This document shows, in pieces, positions 10,269 to 22,600 of a stretch of 64,000 nucleotides of DNA (position 1 is its first letter; every line of letters begins with the position of its first letter). Source of the DNA: Monosiga brevicollis MX1 (lineage: Eukaryota > Opisthokonta > Choanoflagellata > Craspedida > Salpingoecidae); contig NW_001865040.1 of NCBI RefSeq assembly GCF_000002865.3, positions 1,423,450 through 1,487,449 on the forward strand, given 5' to 3'. A program made the position numbers and the translations under genes. The notes beneath the pieces are model-generated. The model was not told the origin of the DNA, searched no databases, and worked only from the letters and a program-made list of their open reading frames with translations.

Positions 10269-11328
10269 GGCGTTGGTCGTTTGACACTGACGTTTTGCGC
10301 GAGTGCATGGGTGGAAAGGTGGGCACATGGGGGTTGAATGCCGTTGGTGAGTCGCTCAACAGGGCATCAACAAAGGGGGCGGGGGGGGCGGGAGAGGAGA
10401 CGGGGAACAACAACAACACCAACAACAGCACCAGCGGTTGGTCATGCGTGCTCCCACACAACGAGTCGCTTGTGTGCTTTTGACCTCCAACAATGACGCC
10501 TCGGTATCCCACGCCTTTTCTCAAGCGTGCCCTGACTTTGGTCACTTCCTCGAGGCGGTAGACGAGGGCAGCGGCTTCCGCGTACCACCAACACACCACG
10601 CAACACAACGACACCTTGATGCAAATCTCATTCATATCATATCCATTCCACAAGATTCCAAAGGCAGGCGGTCTGGGACGACCTACCGCACGAGGGTTGA
10701 AGAGAGAAGAAGCCTTGACTGATCAGCCCACCCTGTGTTGGTGTGCGGCAAGCCAGAGAGAAGAGACGGCCGGGTCGGTCGAAGAGTCGACGATGCCTGC
10801 GACACAGAGAGAGAGCAAAGCGAAAAAAAAAGCAATTTCCTGCTGCTCGCGGACATAAACTGGGGGTGTCAGGACTTTATGAAGATATCGGTGAAGTTCT
10901 TGCAGTTCTCATGCTGGAGCAAACGTAACGACTTGTACGTGTTTAGCTGAATATTGATGTTCAGGTGCTCAAAGCAAAACAAGGGGGTTTTTCCTTGACA
11001 GCCCTTCTCTCTCTGTCTCTCTCTTTTTTTTTTTTTTAAATATTGGTCTTTACTCTTCATCAGTCAATTTTGGTGTCGCGTGGCAGTCATGAAGTTCACT
11101 GATGCGGATAGTCAAGCGCGAGGAACTCGGGTGCAATGGGGAGTGAGGCATGCGAGGTGGGTGCGGGAAATTGTTAACAAGGGCAAAAATGCTTTTGTGC
11201 CCCTCAAGGATGTTGCTGGTTCAGGCGCCTAAGTGAAAGGAAGAAGAAGGAAAAGAAGACGCACACACAGAGCCAAGAAAACAAAAACCAGCAGCAGGGT
11301 CCGGGTGAGACAAGGTCAACGCTTCGTG
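10269..11328. other. Intergenic between MOB1 5' end and 4E-T-like 3' end
   Basis: It is about 1.06 kb with a G run (10378-10390), ACA-type simple sequence (10407-10432) and a pyrimidine tract (about 11003-11037). It should hold the MOB1 promoter. No convincing exon is seen. Confidence 0.5.
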
Positions 11329-13637
11329 TCAGGCAAGGAATGCAGACCCCGACGACGCGACGTACAACATGACTGAGGTGGGCAGGAAAGAGCCCGCAGC
11401 TGCGCCGCTGGAGGGCGGACCAGGCTGACCAATGGGGTTCTCGAGCGCTGCACCCTGTGGTGCATGCATCATGGGCACGCCCGGTCCACCTGGACCCATC
11501 ACGGGCGGCCCTACGTTGGAAGGCGGAGTATTGTCTGAGCGCATGCTACCGAGCAGACGCGCAAAGTGTGCTTGCTGCAGGTGTCGCTGCTGTTGCTGAT
11601 AGGCCTGCGATGGCGAGGGTGAGGGTGACTGGGGATGGGGCCGGGGCTGTTGGTACTGAGATGGTGGAGGTTGGTGCTGAACAGGGCCTGGCCCCATTGA
11701 CTGGCCGGGATGCTGCGCCAACGGCCGACCATCGGGACCCAGAGGCAGGCCCGCTGAACCGGGCCACGCGCTGCCACGCCCGCTGCCAGGTACCTGGGGT
11801 GGCGTGGGTATGGGCTGCGATGGGGTGCTTGATCCTATTGATGCACCACTGGTCTGAGGAGCGGGAACACGTTTGGCATTTTGCAACATGCTGAGCAGAC
11901 GATTTTGATGTGAGCCAGCCGTCGGCGCAGCCGAGTCAGCGCCGGTGGCCAAGGCTTGCGCCTTGGCAGCCGCAGATGCAGTGGCATTGCTGGCCGGAGC
12001 CATGGCATTGGGGGTTGGGGTGGCATTGGCTGGGATGATGTTAGGAGCGCGCTGCGATACAGCTGCAGGTTGAGGCTTGGGGTTGGGTGGCTGTGTGCTC
12101 TTGGGTGTGGCTGCAGGGACCGTTGCGGCCACGGCCGCAGCTGGCTTGGCGGGTGTTGTAGCAGCAGCAGCAGGGGTGCTGGCTGGGCCATTGGCTTTGG
12201 GATTCAAGAAGAGGCTCTTGAGGCGCTGGGAGGCGTCTCCTCCTGCGTCGGGGGGCGGATTCTCTGCTTGGGTAGCCGTTTGGCCGTTTGGTTGCTGCTG
12301 GAAAAATCGTAAAAAGCGCGAGCTGCTGCCCGAAGACGATGCCGAGGCAGTTGGAACTGGGGCCGAGTCCAGCGCACCCGGTGACTCGGTCTCGGTGTTG
12401 TTGAGGTAGGCGCTGAGGCGAGATTTGCCGCCCGTGGCCGGAGTCGCCGGCATGGAGTGCGTCAGCGGGGTAGGACTCGAAGGAACTGCAGGTGTGGGTA
12501 CATCACTGGTCGACACCCCTGGCACCTTCAGACCTGGAGGAGGAGCGGAGGGGCCCGTTGCGGTAGCTGGCACGGATGACGTCGAGGAGGTGGCGCGCCC
12601 GTCAAAGCCACGAAACTCAAATTGACTATCCGCATCCACTTCGTCTAGTTTGCAAAACAGGCGCAGTTAAAATCTCGATGCCAGCAGAAACAAAGCAAGT
12701 CGTAGTCAAAGACATACCGTCATCCCAAGCTGGGCGATGGTGGCGTGTTTGTGCCGTGGCGCTGCCCGAGCCACGAGCGGTGCCCGAGTTACCCGATGAG
12801 CGTAAGGGGGGCCCAGCCTCGCGTCGGATCGGACGTCCTGAATAAGCCAATATCAGTCATGCGCAAAAAACGGTTTGATTGAGAATCCACAGCCACCATC
12901 ATGGGCACGAGAAAACAAATGCATGACAAGGCCGAGACGGTAGGCTCAGTCTCTGGCGCGGACGGTACGCACGAAGGTCGTCGGCTGAGCGCGGTGCACG
13001 TACAAAAGGGACGTCATTGGCGCCCCCCGAGCCTGTAAGCGTTGAATCACATGGGATCGATAAATCAGACAGGCCACATCCAACTCTAGTTGACTTCAGC
13101 AATCTGCCTCAAAGTCTGAAAGTCAAGAAGCTCAAGCTACAAACACTTGCAGCGGAGGTTCTCTCTCACCTTGGCCATTCCGCGATGGGCCATTGCGTCG
13201 ATTCGGCTGGCGTGGGGATGAATGCTGAGGCGGAGCCTTGTAGACTGCTGGAACAAGATCCCGGAACGTACCGTGATGCCTATAAGGATGTCGTTTATGC
13301 AACACGCCAATCCCACCGATGAGCATAGAACACTGGTGTGCGCACTTCCCGTAGCCCACTACCGCTCGATGTATGTTTTGAGCTAAATTTGTTGCCACAC
13401 GGGTAGTGAAGCTCACCTGAGTTCTTCATAGATTGGATGTTGTTCAAACTCGGGCAAGGGTTGGGTATGGAGCTTTTGGAGAGCGAGCATGGCATCAAAG
13501 CTATAACGCTGCGGGCCCTCAAGCATTCGCGGGGTCGCGGCTTTTTTGGAGCCAGCACCTGGCTCCTTGGCGACTGGTGCAGGAAGCACGGGCGCGCCCG
13601 GGCGCCGGTGAGTGTACAGCGGCGGCAATGACGACAT
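11329..13637 (-). CDS. eIF4E-binding protein, 4E-T (EIF4ENIF1)-like
   Basis: It has five exons: 13417-13637, 13170-13279, 12973-13032, 12718-12837 and 11329-12644. They sum to 1827 nt, or 608 aa, with phases agreeing. Near the N-terminus, QRYSFDAMLALQKL fits the eIF4E-binding motif Y-x4-L-hydrophobic with Met at the Leu position, placed as in animal 4E-T (RY...LL..K). The rest is Pro/Ala/Gln/Ser-rich and disordered. Five short motifs recur in the last exon: SRLSAYL, SRFLRFF, QRLKSLF, NRLLSML and ARLLGSM. SRFLRFF resembles the SRFSRWF element of 4E-T. The likely role is translational repression or mRNP assembly with eIF4E. It could instead be another eIF4E-binding scaffold. The C-terminus after 11400 is not conserved-looking and might be spliced differently. 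Confidence 0.55.
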
Positions 13638-14485
13638 GGTGGCTTGGTCTCAAGAGCTGCTTGAGCAGGCGAGGCTATCGTTTGCCGTGCTGGCGCAACA
13701 AAGCAGCAGCTTGAATGACCTCGAGCCTGTGCAACAAGTCAATGATGAGAAGCAGGCACATTCCATACCATCTCAACAGGATGCCACGTTTATAGAACAA
13801 TCTCTCACATGCACACCCAGCCCAACCCGCTGCCACAACCTCAATGACCCCCACGCATCACGATCACCACTCACCGTTCGTCGGTCGTTGTTTCAATCAA
13901 TCCCCCGCTCCCTTCAAAAAAAATTTACATGTTAAAAAAAAAAAAAAAAAACCGGGTGAGTCTCTCAACGGAATTTTCCTCAGCAACAACAAAACAGAAC
14001 AATTTTTTTTTTTTTTTTTTTCTTAATGCCAAATTGACGAAAGCAGTGAGATGATGCAACATCAAAGTTATCTCACTGTCTTCGTATCTTTATCTGACAA
14101 TTAGCTCGCATCTGTTGATGTTTTCTTCGTCTTGTCCGATCGGTGGTGTGTGTGTGTGTGTGTGGCGGGAACCTTTGGCAGAGGGGGTCGGGCTGAGGGA
14201 GGGGGGAAGCTGGGACCGTGGAGTGTTGCGATGTAGTCATGGGGTTTGTTTGGTGCTTATGTATTAGACACCTTGTGGTGAGCCGGGCTTGGGCATGGAT
14301 GCCGACCAGTAGCTGCTCCTTTTTGTGCATTGGTTGGTTAATTGGGCTTGTCCCACTTTTGGAATGCCCTCTTGACGGCCGCTTGTGCCCCGTCATGTGG
14401 CTTCGCATCAGCTCATCCGTCTGCGCCACCTCAAAGCCACACGGCTCTAGCTTGTTGTTCACGGCTCGATCAAGCCACATGCACC
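13638..14485. other. Divergent intergenic region, 4E-T-like / CLCN6
   Basis: It lies between two divergent starts. It holds an A-run (about 13934-13950), a T-run (about 14002-14021) and a short TG repeat (about 14146-14163). It probably carries both promoters. No gene is seen. Confidence 0.5.
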
Positions 14486-17400
14486 ATGGAACGGCGCCAC
14501 CGGGTGCGTTATGCCAGCGCCTCCTCCATCAATCAGCATGAGGACGATGATGTGCTCTTGGATCCCACCATCGTGGCAGCCCGGCCCCGCACCCGGCTCG
14601 CCGACACCTATGAGGTCAGCCTTGTACCCCCAGCTTTCCTTACACCGATGCAACGGTCCATCTTTATGCTGGCTATCCACACTTCGTACCATGCACTTGC
14701 TTATTCCTTGGCTCGTCACGCTACCGCACACGCTTCAACGTTGAACACAGAGCCTCAACTACGACGTGATCGAGAACAAGCTTTGGGACCAACAGCAAGC
14801 CTTCAAAGTGCAATCCATCAAAGTGAGTGATTCCTATCCTCTGCTTTTGGCTTCACCGCCTCGAGCCTCGAAGCGCACGCTCTGCCATGCTCCCTTCTCT
14901 GTCCTCAGTTCTGCAACCCATCCATCATTGCCCCGCTCTTTGCAGAAGCGCGAAAGCGAAGAGCGTACTCACCAACTCATGTCCTGGATACTCTTCTTTT
15001 TCGTGGGCGTTGTCACGGCCTGTGTGGCGTTTTTCATCGACTTTTTTGTCAAGCAACTCATGAAAGTGGGTGCCTTTGAAACCCGCATTTATCACAAAGG
15101 CCCGTCTGCAAGCTCGAGTTTTCGTCCACTCGCTCAATGCCCATTGGCTGCGTACTACTACAGGTCAAATTTGACTATTTGGTCAAGTCTGTCAATGAGT
15201 GTCAAGAACATGGGTGCCTCGCGTTGTCCTTGGTCTACTTTCTCTGCTTCAACTGCGGATTCGTCCTGATTGCCACCAGCCTCACAGCGTTGGCGGTATG
15301 TTGTCGCCCGTTGTCCCAATGGCGCATCAGCTCCTCAACTGCCCTCAAACTCCACATCCCCTGGCTCGCTCATCCCCCTCTCTGTACCACTGACCACTTT
15401 TGATTCTTAGCCCGTGGCGGCTGGTTCGGGAATTCCAGAGATAAAGTGTTATCTCAATGGCATCAAGGTTGGTCGCCAAACGCTTCGATAAGAAAAAGCC
15501 TCACTCTTGTCTCGTCCTACAATCGCCATGCCGCTCTCTTTGCTTCGCCCTACTTGACCGCCCGCTCCATCTCGGCTCTGGACCCTCGTCTCTAGCTTCC
15601 AGGCGTTACGGACTTACTCACTATGGTCGCAAAAGCTGTTGGTGTGCTCTTCAGCGTGAGCGGTGGCATGTTTGTTGGCAAGGAAGGTGCGCAACAATTT
15701 CTTCTGCACTCGGTTGGAAGCCGGGCACCCAACGCCGGCACTTTTGAGCGACCTGTCCTTCAGATAGGAATTTGGCATCAGGTGGCTCTTCAAAACTCAT
15801 ATTATCGACGCTTGCCCATTGGCTTGTTGTGGAATTCGATTTCTCTAGGCCCAATGATTCACAGCGGCGCCATTGTGGGCGCTGGCTTAACACAAGGGCA
15901 GAGCAGCAATCTTTCCTGGCTTCGCACCAACTTCCTTCGCCGCTTTCGCAATGATCGCGACAAGCGAGACTTTGTGTCTGGAGGTGCTGCTGCTGGCGTT
16001 GCTGCTGCTTTTGGAGCGCCCATCGGGGGAGTTCTCTTCAGGTCGGCACCCTCTCTCGTCGCAAGTTCAAACTTACCGCGCTATCCTTGCTTCAAGACAC
16101 ATTGGATGACAAGGCTCTCCCACCAGCCCGCTTTCCTGCACCACATGCTCACACTCTGCTTTCTTTTTTTCCGCAGCCTTGAAGAAGGAGCTTCGTTTTG
16201 GAACCAATCTTTGACTTGGAAATCCCTGTTTTGCTCCATGTCCTCTGCTTTTATTCTCAACCTTCTCGTCTCTGGTAGGCTAGCTTCCTTGGACCAACGC
16301 TCGTACCCTCCACAACACGGCCTCAATCCTGGCTCGTTACTCCATCACTTAAAAACATTCGCGATGGATGCCCCGTGCACGTAGGCATCCAGCTGCATGC
16401 TTGGGGTCAATTGGACGCCACCGGCTTGGTCAATTTTGGAAAGTTCAATTCAGAGGGCTCCCATTTATGGAATGTTGTGGACCTGGCGTTTTTCTTGGTC
16501 ATGGGTGCGGTTGGCGGGCTGCTCGGCGCACTTTTCAACGAAATGAACAAGCGCCTGACAATTTACCGCATGAAGCACGTCAAAACGCGAGGTCAGTCAA
16601 AGCCTCGGCCATTCCTGTAGCGCTGGCGCTGGAGCCACCCAGCCCTACTGAAGCTGGGTCTGCTACCCACGCTCTTACGCATGTGCGTGTGCTCGTGCGC
16701 GCTCCTTTTACAGGCAAGCGCGTCGCGGAAGCACTCCTGGTCTCTGCCGTGGGCACATGTCTGGTCTTCGTTTTGGCCATGACTATGGGTAAGCGCCCAC
16801 CCAAAAGTTACCTTGCTGAAACACGAACCGGTGGCATCTCTACCTGGCGCATGCTCTGCTCCTTTTCTCACGCGATCTCATTGTTCTTCATCGAGGACAG
16901 GCACCTGTCGGTCCTTGACCGCTGAAGATTTGAACAAGGAGTTTGTTAAGGATGCGCGTGGCTTTTTTTGCGGTGAAAACGAGTACAATGACATGGCCAC
17001 GCTGGCGCTCAATCCGCAAGAAGTGTCCATCAAGGTGAGCGTGGCGGTGGGGTAGAAGGGGCCGAGGTTTCAGGTCCATGCAGCCCCCTTTGACAATACA
17101 ATGACATGGAGTGGCGTGAGCCCCTACCTCATCGACCTTTGGCACTGCCATCCTTTCTTGACTCTCGAATATCTCTTGCAATGTAGACTATGTTTCACAT
17201 GGATGGTACCTTCTCTGAAAAAACCCTCTTCTGCTTTTTTCTAATGTATCTGGTGATTGCTTGCTGGACATATGGTGTGAGCATCCCTAGTGGACTCTTC
17301 GTACCTTGTCTTGTCACTGGCGCCGCGTACGGGGTCAGTCAATGATTTTCAGCGCACTTGATACAGATTGGCACCTGTAACCTTCTCATGACCTGTCATC

Positions 17401-19155
17401 TTCTCATGATCATCTGCTTTCGGCCCGTGGCACCACAGCGTTTGGTCGGCGCGCTGCTGCGAATGTGGTTGGGTGATTATACTGCCACCAACCTGGGTAC
17501 CTATGCGCTGATTGGCGCAGCATCTTTCCTCGGCGGTGTCGTTCGGTCAGTGAGCACAGTCAACCTCATCTGGCTCCTGTGTAACCCTCAAAGCTTCCCG
17601 TTGTGTCATCTTATTGTTCGTGGTGGCCACATTCATAGCATGACCATCAGCCTGACCGTCATTCTGATTGAAAGTACGGATGAGATCACTCTCGGCCTTC
17701 CACTCATGGTCACGCTGATGGCCGCCAAGTTTGTACGTAGTACCGTCCATTGTCGCTTGGCTGATGTCCACTTCATCACGTCTTCACTGAAGCGAATGCT
17801 GCAACGGTAGATGGGTGACCTCTTCAACGAAGGTCTCTACGATATTCACATTGAACTCAAGCACATCCCACTCTTGGGGTGGGAACCTTCCGTGGTTAGT
17901 GTGTCTGGAAGACATGGAGGCTTTTAACCAATAAGATTAGCCCATTCTCGTTGATCAGCGTTTCTCGGTGTTGTGCAGTTTATGCGACAGTTCAAGGCCA
18001 AACATGTGATGGCCAAGCGTCCCAAGAGCTTGATGCCCGTCGAGCGCGTCGGAGACGTTCTAGACTTACTCTCGTCATGCCAGTACGTAATGGCCCAAAG
18101 GAAAGATCCTCAACTGCACTCCCTCCCAGCTGATCGATGTACAAATGATGCATGTGTCTTGTTCTGGGTCGAATTTCACTTTTTGCTTAGCCATCAAGCC
18201 TTTCCTGTCGTTCAGGTCTCACAGCGCAAGGACCAGGTCAGTTTTTTCCAAGCTACTGCTGCCCTCCCCAGCCACACATTTTGTTGATATGTTGCGGACA
18301 AAGCCAGATCTAGTTGGCTTGACAGCCCTTGATCGTTACTTCCTCACAACATGACCATGACGGCCCTAGGACAATGAGTTTTGTGGAGTTATCTTGCGAT
18401 CACACATTACCCTTATGCTGGCCGAGCAGTATGTAGATCCCCCTGCTCCTATCTAGCCCAAGTTTGGGAGCGTGATCTGGCAACCCTGCTTCTAACCTGG
18501 CACATGCATACGAATAACGACAGCATCTATGGGCCAAAGCATGATGGCGAGGTCTTGGTGAATCGGGAGCTGAGCGAGGACGACTTTGTGGATCACTATG
18601 CCCGAACCGTCACGGTCCACAAGCTACGTCTTCTTTTGGACGAAGCTGATCTCGCTTGCTTCATGGTACGTGCTTTGATCTTGACGAACCAAATGTGAGC
18701 ACCGTTGAGGCCCACAAAGTATGCTTGGATCACTCTTGTACCTCATGGCGTACTGGATGTACAGAATTTCCTACCGTATGTCTCGCCATGCCCATATACA
18801 GTATGGGAGGAGACACGATTACCCCGCGTTTTCAGCCTGTTTCGAACCATGGGTCTGCGTCATCTGGTGGTACTTTCTCGGTGCGTGAGGCAACATAGTC
18901 GCTTTTTACTCAGCGCTGTCGTGGCGATAAAGTGGTATGCATTCACCCTTGACAACCACCACACACAGGCGCGACTCATCCGTGGTGGGTATCATCACAC
19001 GCAAGGACCTGGCACACGTCAGCGACACTGCGCACGGGCTTGTCGATAGCCACTCCGATAGTGATACCGATTCGGAGGCCGAGGAGTCGGAGGCAGAAGA
19101 CTTGACGCCCTTGACCACAACTGTCGACTACCGGCAGCGGAAAGAACAAGTTTGA
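14486..19155 (+). CDS. CLCN6: CLC-6-type endolysosomal Cl-/H+ exchanger
   Basis: It has 21 exons: 14486-14614, 14751-14822, 14946-15065, 15164-15295, 15411-15467, 15596-15686, 15849-16041, 16177-16274, 16385-16591, 16714-16788, 16901-17034, 17187-17333, 17439-17545, 17639-17732, 17811-17894, 17979-18082, 18191-18236, 18370-18428, 18524-18665, 18765-18880 and 18969-19155. They sum to 2394 nt, or 797 aa. The Cl- selectivity motif [15 protein letters not shown], gating Glu in [12 protein letters not shown] and proton Glu in [13 protein letters not shown] are present, so it should be an exchanger. [21 protein letters not shown] and HHAFPVV favour CLC-6 over CLC-7. The cytosolic CBS pair ends in GIITRKDLA, followed by an acidic Ser-rich tail. 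The inter-CBS loop is shorter than in vertebrates (869 aa total). It likely acts in late endosomes. Confidence 0.95.
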
Positions 19156-19691
19156 GAACAGCACAAAGGTATGTTTGCGTCTTGAGTACAGGGTGTGCGC
19201 TGAATCGATAATTCAGCCGGCTCTTATACGGACGGCTTTCTGCCTTGAACCTCCTTCACAAACTTGTCAGCTGCAATGCTTGCCGGGCTCCCAACGCGAG
19301 CGACCAAGCATGTAAAATAGAAATCTTGTAAGCAAAGATCAATTATGTAAAAAGCAAATCAAAAGAAGTATGCGCACGCGCGTCTCGTGCGTATTGTGTG
19401 AGCAACTTTATGGAATCAATCGAAAAAGTAGAAAGCAAAGGCAAACACATTCGTTCTCGCACAGAAATGTCAAGACCGTGCAACAAGAGGAACGACTCAG
19501 AAAAAAAAAAAAAAAAAAAAGAACGTAAAAAACGTGAAGTACAGGAACGGCAAGGTATCAGCGAGAAAACAAAGCGCAGCATATCAACGCCAGTACTGAT
19601 ATGCATGGATACACCAGCTTGAACGCAGGCGTGGAAAAGCCTTGACATCGCGCATGCCACATGGCTCCCTTCACAACAAAACAGGCATGTT
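19156..19691. other. Intergenic, convergent 3' ends
   Basis: It lies between the CLCN6 3' end (+) and the tandem kinase 3' end (-). An A-run sits at 19500-19520. Nothing else is seen. Confidence 0.5.
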
Positions 19692-22600
19692 CTAGGAGTG
19701 TAGGGCGTCGATGGCGGCCTTGAGGAGTCTAATCCAAACATCGCGCTCACCATCGCTATCACTGGAACAGCAAACGACAACGAGCATATGATGAGCAGGG
19801 CGGTCATCGTTCCAACTTCTCTGAACCGCCCAAAGCGCTATCACTCGACGCACCACACAAAGTTGTAGACTCGGCCCGGGGTAACCATGGAAAAACATGA
19901 TTTTTGGGCAAAGGTCAGCTCGAACGGAGGACGTGGATGCACCTGCGATTCGCACACCAAATATTTTGGTATCAACAAAAGGGGGCGGGGGGATAAAAAG
20001 GGGGGGGGAAAAAAAAGTCGAAGGGCCTTCAAGATATGCGAGCAAGGCTGGACCTTGATGGTATCCCCCAGGGCGATGGTCCCAAGCGGTTTGGCATCGG
20101 GCCGCTCAGCCTTGTGATAAGACAAGGTTCCGTTATCGCGCAAAGCAAACCTGCACGGCATTCAAGGGGTATCATGGCCGTGAGCAAACGGCAGATAAGA
20201 CTGTCCACAAACAGCTCTCACGGAATGACCTACCAGCGACGCTTCCATGACGAGCGGCTAAAAGCGCCTTGGCCAGAGCCCTGCTTGATCATCCACCCCG
20301 TATGTACAAACTAAGGGTGGCCATGGAAACAGGGGCGAGGGCATGAGCTGGCTTGATGGGCACACATGGCAGTCACAAGGGTCGCTAGATAGGACTTCAG
20401 TGAGGTGACACTGACTTCGCCGATACCCGAGACCCAATCAATGTCGTCCACCAAGGGCATGGGCTCTTCATCAACGTCCACATTCTCCTCTGAAAGTTCC
20501 TCATCAAGCATTTCTTGCAGTTGCTCAAAAGAGACACGCTCCTTGGGTTCGCCCTAGCACAGTCCACGCAAAAGGTCAAGGTCCAATAGCAGCCTGATTC
20601 ACCTTGCATCTTTATAGTAAGCGGCAATCAAGCCGTGCGTGCCAGGTCTGATTGGATCAAGACGCGAACCTTGAGACACTCCTGCATGCAGTGCACGATT
20701 ACATCGGGAGCCGATGGCGGAACAGGCAGCGCAGACATGCCTCCGGAGGCATACGCATTGCAAATCTAGAGTCCAGCGGAGTCAATGAGTAAAACATACC
20801 CAGTCCAGACTTGAGTCGGCACAAGCGGAGGCACCGACTGCATTCGCTGGCTGATCACCACACCCACTAGTCCCGTGTCCCGGTCAAGCGGGCGTTTCAG
20901 GGGCGTACCTCAAGATCTGTCATATGGGCAAAGGGCTTTTCACCAAAAGTAAAAATTTCCGCCAAGACAATGCCAAAGCTCCAGACATCGGACGCACACG
21001 AATGCTTTCCAAAGCAAACGGCCTCGGGAGCCATCCATCGAACAGGCATGACACCCGAAGAGGAGGAGTAGTAGTCACCACCACGAAGTGTCTTGCCAAG
21101 GCCAAAGTTGGAAATCTTGACGACTGGCCCTTGGCCGACAACACAGTTGCGAGCAGCCAAGTCGCGGTGCACAATGTCTCGTTCAGCCAGATAGCTCATG
21201 CCCGCGGCAATGTCGCGCGCCATGGACGTTTGCTCATAAGTGCTCAGTGCTGCCGGCTGGAGAAACCATGGATGAACATGCCCACGCGCAATGATGAGGG
21301 CACGGGTTATTCAAGGGTTGGTACTCTGACCGGCAACCATTCAAAGAGGATGAAAAGAGCGAGGAATGGAGCGCCTTGCACGGGCAGGACATACCTGACC
21401 CGGCGCAGGGGCGCTTGCTGTCAAGTATGACTGTAGGTCTCCGAGGCTCAGATACTCCATCACCATAAAGGGGGGCTCGTCCTACCGCGGATGAAGTGAA
21501 AGCGCATGTTAGAGCTAAAAGGTTGGCCAGAATAGGACCCATCTCATCTTCAATGCAGAGGCAGTGGGTAGGCGTCAATGGGTCGTTCGGGTGAAAAGTA
21601 CAAGAGGGGCAAGCGGAGGTACCTTGGTGCAAAGGCCAATGAGAGCCACGACATTGGGATGATCCAGAAGCTCGGATGCCCGAAGGTTCACCTCAGCATC
21701 AAACGCCTCCCGGTCTGCTTCTGTGGCATTGTCCTTGAGCATTTTGGCAGCGACATGGCACTTGGCTCCGCCTGAGCTCGAGCATGGGCACAACACGGGG
21801 CGAGCAAAAGAGATTAATGGTGAAAAAGTTACGGTCTACGAGATTGCGGCCACCAAGTTGACTAGGCTGATGGTGGCACTGCTGTATCAAGGTGAGCGGG
21901 ATGTTGTGTCAGTCACAAACCGGTAAGGCCCGAAGTCATTTCCATGAGCACAAGCTGGTAAAAGTCACCGGCGCCCAGCTCATTGATGACGATGAGCTCA
22001 TCACGGGGCATTTGCAAATCCTCAATCAGGTTGGAGGCTCGCGATTGCTCCTCCGGATCAAACTTGAGCATGGCAGCGGAAGGGCCTGAGGTGCTGCGTG
22101 GAGCAAACTGGCCTATATCACGGGGCTTCAGCTTTTCTGGGTTGAGCAATTCGCCCTGTTGCTCCAAGCTGCGGCGCAGCGTCACAAATGTGGGCCGGGC
22201 AGCTGGTGCAGGTTGCCAGCACGTTGTCATGAGCTGCAAGTATTTCCGGCAGCGGGAATATTGCAAAAAAGGGGGGTGGTCGCGGGTAACTTGGGATGAG
22301 AATGGGTAACGGACAATTTTCAAACACTGTTTTGAGGAAGACCAGTGTGCTGTGGGGGTGAGCTGCCGTGAATCACGCACCGAATACAACGTCTGTGGGC
22401 AGTTTCGGGGCGGAGGCAAACGTTCTCCAGCAAGAATCTAAATGGTGCGGGGCGGTCAAGATCAAGAGGAAGCACGATTGATGAAGGAGTGTCACACGTA
22501 GCATGGTCTGGAACTGAAGTTCGGGTGGCGGGACTCTTACCAGCTGCTTCACCTCCTGGGTGCTGTTCTTGCGCCAGGGAGTTTTAGCCATGGACATGAT

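Noticed and set aside
14486-19155. CLC-7 identity for the chloride transporter
   Set aside because: GSGIP and GKEGP are shared, but [21 protein letters not shown] and HHAFPVV follow the CLC-6 pattern better.
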